Assembly (NCBI GenBank): GCA_003565575.1
Contig: PXBV01000036.1
Coordinates: 1-8,380, forward strand
Direction: 5' to 3'
From: Psychroflexus sp.
Lineage (GTDB): Bacteria; Bacteroidota; Bacteroidia; Flavobacteriales; Flavobacteriaceae
DNA: 8,380 nucleotides
In this document: in pieces, positions 5,424 through 8,380 of the stretch
How positions within the stretch are numbered: the first letter of the stretch is position 1
Layout of the letters: every line of letters starts with the position of its first letter
Notes under the pieces: generated by a model
What the model saw: the letters and a program-made list of their open reading frames with translations, nothing else
Databases searched by the model: none
Told to the model about the DNA's origin: nothing
Position numbers and translations under genes: made by a program

Positions 5424-6962
5424 ATGAATTTAAAGTCTTCTACATATATTGTTCTGTTCTTCCTTAGTGTTTCCATGAGTTGGGCACAGGAACCAAATGT
5501 ATTGGAGCAAAATGCTTTTCCTAAAAAAGTAAAAATGCACGAAGTGAAATTAGACTCTTTGGCGGTAATTTTGGAAGATTACCAAAAATCCATAACCTTA
5601 GATTCTTTGTGGAAAGCTCAATTGGTAGACCAATCTTATTTTGATCATCTAGAAAATGTGATTAAAGATAGCCTTGATAGTAAGCCTACAGTAACTGAGC
5701 TCCCTACAGCTTTATTGAAAGAACGACTTGAAGTCTTGAATGCCAAAACACCTTTTAATATTGAGTATAATGAAAGTTTAGAAAGTGTAATAGCTTACTT
5801 TTTGAAACGAGAAAAAGAAGGAACAGAACGCTTAATGGGATTGAGTAAGTTTTACTTCCCTATGTTTGAAGCTGCTTTTGACAGGCATGACGTACCCTTG
5901 GAAATGAAGTATTTAGCCATTGTTGAATCTGCCCTTAACCCTAAAGCAAAATCTAGAGTTGGAGCTACAGGTTTATGGCAATTTATGTATAGCACGGGAA
6001 AAATGTATAATTTGGACGTAAGCAGTTACGTGGATGAGCGGATGGACCCTCTGCGGTCTACAGAAGCCGCTGCTATGTACCTTAAGCGGCTTCACTCAAT
6101 GTTTAACGACTGGGATTTGGCTCTAGCAGCCTACAACTCTGGACCAGGAAATGTTTCTAAGGCTATACGTAGAAGCGGAGGAGAAACGAATTATTGGAAA
6201 CTAAGACGCTTCTTGCCAAGAGAAACTGCAGGTTACGTCCCTTCTTTTCAGGCTATGCTTTATATGTATGAATATGCTGAGGAGCACGGCTTTGAACCAC
6301 AACGTCCAAGGTCTGTTTACTATGGTACAGACACAATTCGCGTAAAACAACTCATCACCTTAGAGCATATTGCAGAGGTAACCCAGACGGATAAAGAATT
6401 CCTAGAGTTTCTAAATCCGAGCTATAAACTTGGCATCATCCCTTTCGAAAAGGACAAAGATTACTACATACGTTTACCCTATGAAAAGTCAGGTCTATTT
6501 GCTGCCAATGAAGATAAAATTTATGAGTTTTCTGAAAACTTAATCGCCAAGGCAGAAGCAAAAGAGAAGTTACCAAAAAACAATAAAGTAGAAGATAGAA
6601 TTGATTATTATGTAAAATCTGGAGATTATTTGGGTAAAATTGCAGAAAAATATGGTGTTGGCGTTAGCCAAATCAAAAGCTGGAATAATTTGAGAAGCAA
6701 CCAGCTCAAAATTGGGCAAAGATTAATTATTTATCCAAGAAACGTCAATGCTGTAGTTGAAAGCGACACCAATCCTAAACATACAACGTCCAAGGCCGCT
6801 GCCAACAGACAAAGTGAAATCTATAAAGTAAAGCCCGGAGATTCTTTATGGTCTATTTCCAAGAAATTTCCCGGCTTGAGTGTTGAAGATTTAAAGACGA
6901 TTAACCAACTTAGTAGCAATAAACTTAAACCAGGAATGACCCTAAAGGTCTCCAAAAGTTAG
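5424..6962 (+). CDS. mltD: MltD-like membrane-bound lytic transglycosylase with LysM repeats
   Basis: The product is a 512-aa peptidoglycan lytic transglycosylase. It cleaves the MurNAc-GlcNAc bond to form 1,6-anhydroMurNAc and acts in the periplasm. A signal peptide covers 1-21 (hydrophobic core IVLFFLSVSMSW, cut after WA before QEP). It lacks a lipobox, unlike E. coli MltD, which is a lipoprotein. The SLT domain spans about 145-285. Catalytic Glu168 sits in VESALNP, followed by GLWQFM (183-188), AAYNSGPGNV (235-244) and ETAGYVP (267-273). All are family hallmarks, so the enzyme looks active. Two LysM domains bind the glycan, at about 394-438 (YVKSGDYLGKIAEKYGV) and 467-510 (YKVKPGDSLWSISKKF), with a more degenerate LysM-like stretch at about 308-352. 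The gene stands alone on its strand behind the divergent promoter region, and its stop codon overlaps that of the convergent gene. Confidence 0.94.
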   Translation: MNLKSSTYIVLFFLSVSMSWAQEPNVLEQNAFPKKVKMHEVKLDSLAVILEDYQKSITLDSLWKAQLVDQSYFDHLENVIKDSLDSKPTVTELPTALLKERLEVLNAKTPFNIEYNESLESVIAYFLKREKEGTERLMGLSKFYFPMFEAAFDRHDVPLEMKYLAIVESALNPKAKSRVGATGLWQFMYSTGKMYNLDVSSYVDERMDPLRSTEAAAMYLKRLHSMFNDWDLALAAYNSGPGNVSKAIRRSGGETNYWKLRRFLPRETAGYVPSFQAMLYMYEYAEEHGFEPQRPRSVYYGTDTIRVKQLITLEHIAEVTQTDKEFLEFLNPSYKLGIIPFEKDKDYYIRLPYEKSGLFAANEDKIYEFSENLIAKAEAKEKLPKNNKVEDRIDYYVKSGDYLGKIAEKYGVGVSQIKSWNNLRSNQLKIGQRLIIYPRNVNAVVESDTNPKHTTSKAAANRQSEIYKVKPGDSLWSISKKFPGLSVEDLKTINQLSSNKLKPGMTLKVSKS

Positions 6963-8380
6963 AAAAATGCCCTCAATTGAACACTCCCTGTGTGTATTGC
7001 ACTCAAGTTTTCACTTTTTCTGCCAAAATACGTCAAGTTGAGATCTAGAAAATCTGTGATTTTCTTTTGTAAAAATAGAGACCAAGTGAAATTATCATTT
7101 GGTAGCAACCCTTCCAGCATTTGGTAAGCCACAGGAGAAAATGTGCTACCTTCAAATTTATTCTGAATGTAATTCAACTCGCCATTTATGCTGTATTTTT
7201 GAGCATTATTGAGCGTAAAAGACAGACCAAACGTTTGCTGGTCTAAAGTCTCTGTGTTTCCAATTTGGTTTTCATTGGCTGCTAATTCATAAAAGACATC
7301 AAATCGCTTATCTCCTATTAGGTAGGACAGCTTAGGATTAAATGAAAAGCCTTTTAATTCAAAATTTCTATTTTCAAATTGATCTGAACTACTTTCAGAA
7401 GAATTAAAATCTTGGATAAAAGTTAACAACCAGCTTTCTTGAAATTTATGAAGAAATTTTAGTCGATGTAAAGTATTGGAATTTTCTTGTAAGCCTAGCA
7501 AACTTAAATTTTTAGCTGTATTTCTTGTGTAATTGTAAGATGTTGTAAACTTTTGCAAGCTTCTATTGAAAAACAAGATATTTCGAAATGTAGAGTTCTC
7601 TCCCAGCACGTCATCACCACTGCCGTAAAATGGATTCAAATTGAGAGAATTTCCATCCCGTCTTAACTTTTTATCTAAAAGCAAAGAGGTTTGGTTATAA
7701 AATTTTGATGCCAATTTTTTCCATCCCGATTGGTTTTGCCAAGTTTGAAAATTCAACGTTAACTGTTGGCTAAAGCGAGTTTGATTGGTTCTAACAAAAA
7801 TTTGATTGGGTAGTAGTATTCTTACAAATCTACCTTCATCCTGAAACTGCGCTAACTCAAACTCATTCAATTCTTGAACGCCGTTACCGTTATAATCTAT
7901 CCATGTGTATTGGCCTTGACCTGGCTCTACTTCCAAGTAAGTAAATTCCTGCTGAGCTATACTTCCGCTATTCGTCTCATAAGTAGTATTTAGGTTGACC
8001 AGCCTGTCCAATAAAACTTGAGAATAAGTAACTCTTGAGTTTAGGCTTTGCTCGTCTGCTCTGTTTTGTTCTTTAAATTTTAAGTCCCTCAAATTAGCAA
8101 AAACTTTAAGTTTGGTAGCTTTAGTGTTGATAAGTTGGGAGCGCATAAAGTAGTTATTGGAGGTGTTTACACGCTCCAAAGTATTGGCACGCAAACTATC
8201 ATTTTCTCTATACCTGTAGCCAACCTCAACATATACACTCGTAGAATCTCCTACTCCAGAATAGACTTCATAACTGGCAAATCTTTGAGTATTGGGAGTA
8301 AACTCATCGTTATCCATTCTCAACTCTTGATTGTCTTCTAACTCATAGCGGATACCTGACCAAAATTTTCCAAAATCATA
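6959..8380 (-). CDS. Large outer-membrane beta-barrel-like protein, C-terminal part (5' end outside window)
   Basis: The frame is open to base 8380, so the visible 473 residues are the C-terminal part of a longer protein. The only start-like codons inside, such as the TTG at 8323, are not at a natural beginning: the sequence before them (YDFGKFWSGIRYELED) is equally barrel-like. Almost the whole segment consists of alternating polar/aromatic strands typical of beta-barrels (for example VYVEVGYRYREN and TTSYNYTRNT). It ends with Phe (VQLRAFF), a usual outer-membrane insertion signal. One insertion (about residues 156-180) carries DYNGNGVQELNE, an EF-hand-like calcium loop. I recognise it as a long conserved hypothetical protein found in Bacteroidota. 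Its role is unknown and no enzymatic motif is visible. It converges on the lytic transglycosylase with a 4-nt overlap. Confidence 0.83.
   Translation of the reverse strand, partial: YDFGKFWSGIRYELEDNQELRMDNDEFTPNTQRFASYEVYSGVGDSTSVYVEVGYRYRENDSLRANTLERVNTSNNYFMRSQLINTKATKLKVFANLRDLKFKEQNRADEQSLNSRVTYSQVLLDRLVNLNTTYETNSGSIAQQEFTYLEVEPGQGQYTWIDYNGNGVQELNEFELAQFQDEGRFVRILLPNQIFVRTNQTRFSQQLTLNFQTWQNQSGWKKLASKFYNQTSLLLDKKLRRDGNSLNLNPFYGSGDDVLGENSTFRNILFFNRSLQKFTTSYNYTRNTAKNLSLLGLQENSNTLHRLKFLHKFQESWLLTFIQDFNSSESSSDQFENRNFELKGFSFNPKLSYLIGDKRFDVFYELAANENQIGNTETLDQQTFGLSFTLNNAQKYSINGELNYIQNKFEGSTFSPVAYQMLEGLLPNDNFTWSLFLQKKITDFLDLNLTYFGRKSENLSAIHTGSVQLRAFF

Overview
The window looks like an ordinary chromosomal segment of a Bacteroidota bacterium, most likely a Flavobacteriaceae. 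The evidence is AT-rich DNA, a TonB-dependent receptor with an N-terminal carboxypeptidase-like domain, a lipoprotein whose mature end starts C-SSDDE, promoter elements of the Bacteroidota type (TAnnTTTG), and a large outer-membrane protein of a kind typical of this phylum. I see no mobile element, tRNA, rRNA or CRISPR array.

Left part (1-3640, all + strand): the C-terminal end of a CobW/COG0523 GTPase (putative zinc metallochaperone), then a TonB-dependent receptor whose plug carries the S-D-H-A motif known from ZnuD/OprC-type metal receptors, then 34 nt later a small acidic, probably surface-exposed lipoprotein. Together these suggest a trace-metal (most likely zinc) acquisition locus. The receptor imports across the outer membrane, the lipoprotein may be its surface partner, and the GTPase distributes metal in the cytoplasm. 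The 192-nt gap before the receptor holds a candidate -7 element overlapped by an inverted repeat, plus a 10-bp direct repeat. These are plausible control sites.

Middle part (3641-5286): a small DUF2721 membrane protein (+) with a good promoter, converging on a PaaE-like FAD/2Fe-2S oxidoreductase (-). Their stop codons overlap.

Right part (5287-8380): a divergent intergenic region with a striking gapped inverted repeat and a leader hairpin, then an MltD-like lytic transglycosylase with LysM repeats (+). It converges, again with overlapping stop codons, on the C-terminal part of a large beta-barrel-like protein (-) that runs off the right edge.

The metal locus with its uncharacterised lipoprotein is the most interesting item. 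Metal specificity and regulation are inferred, not shown by sequence alone.
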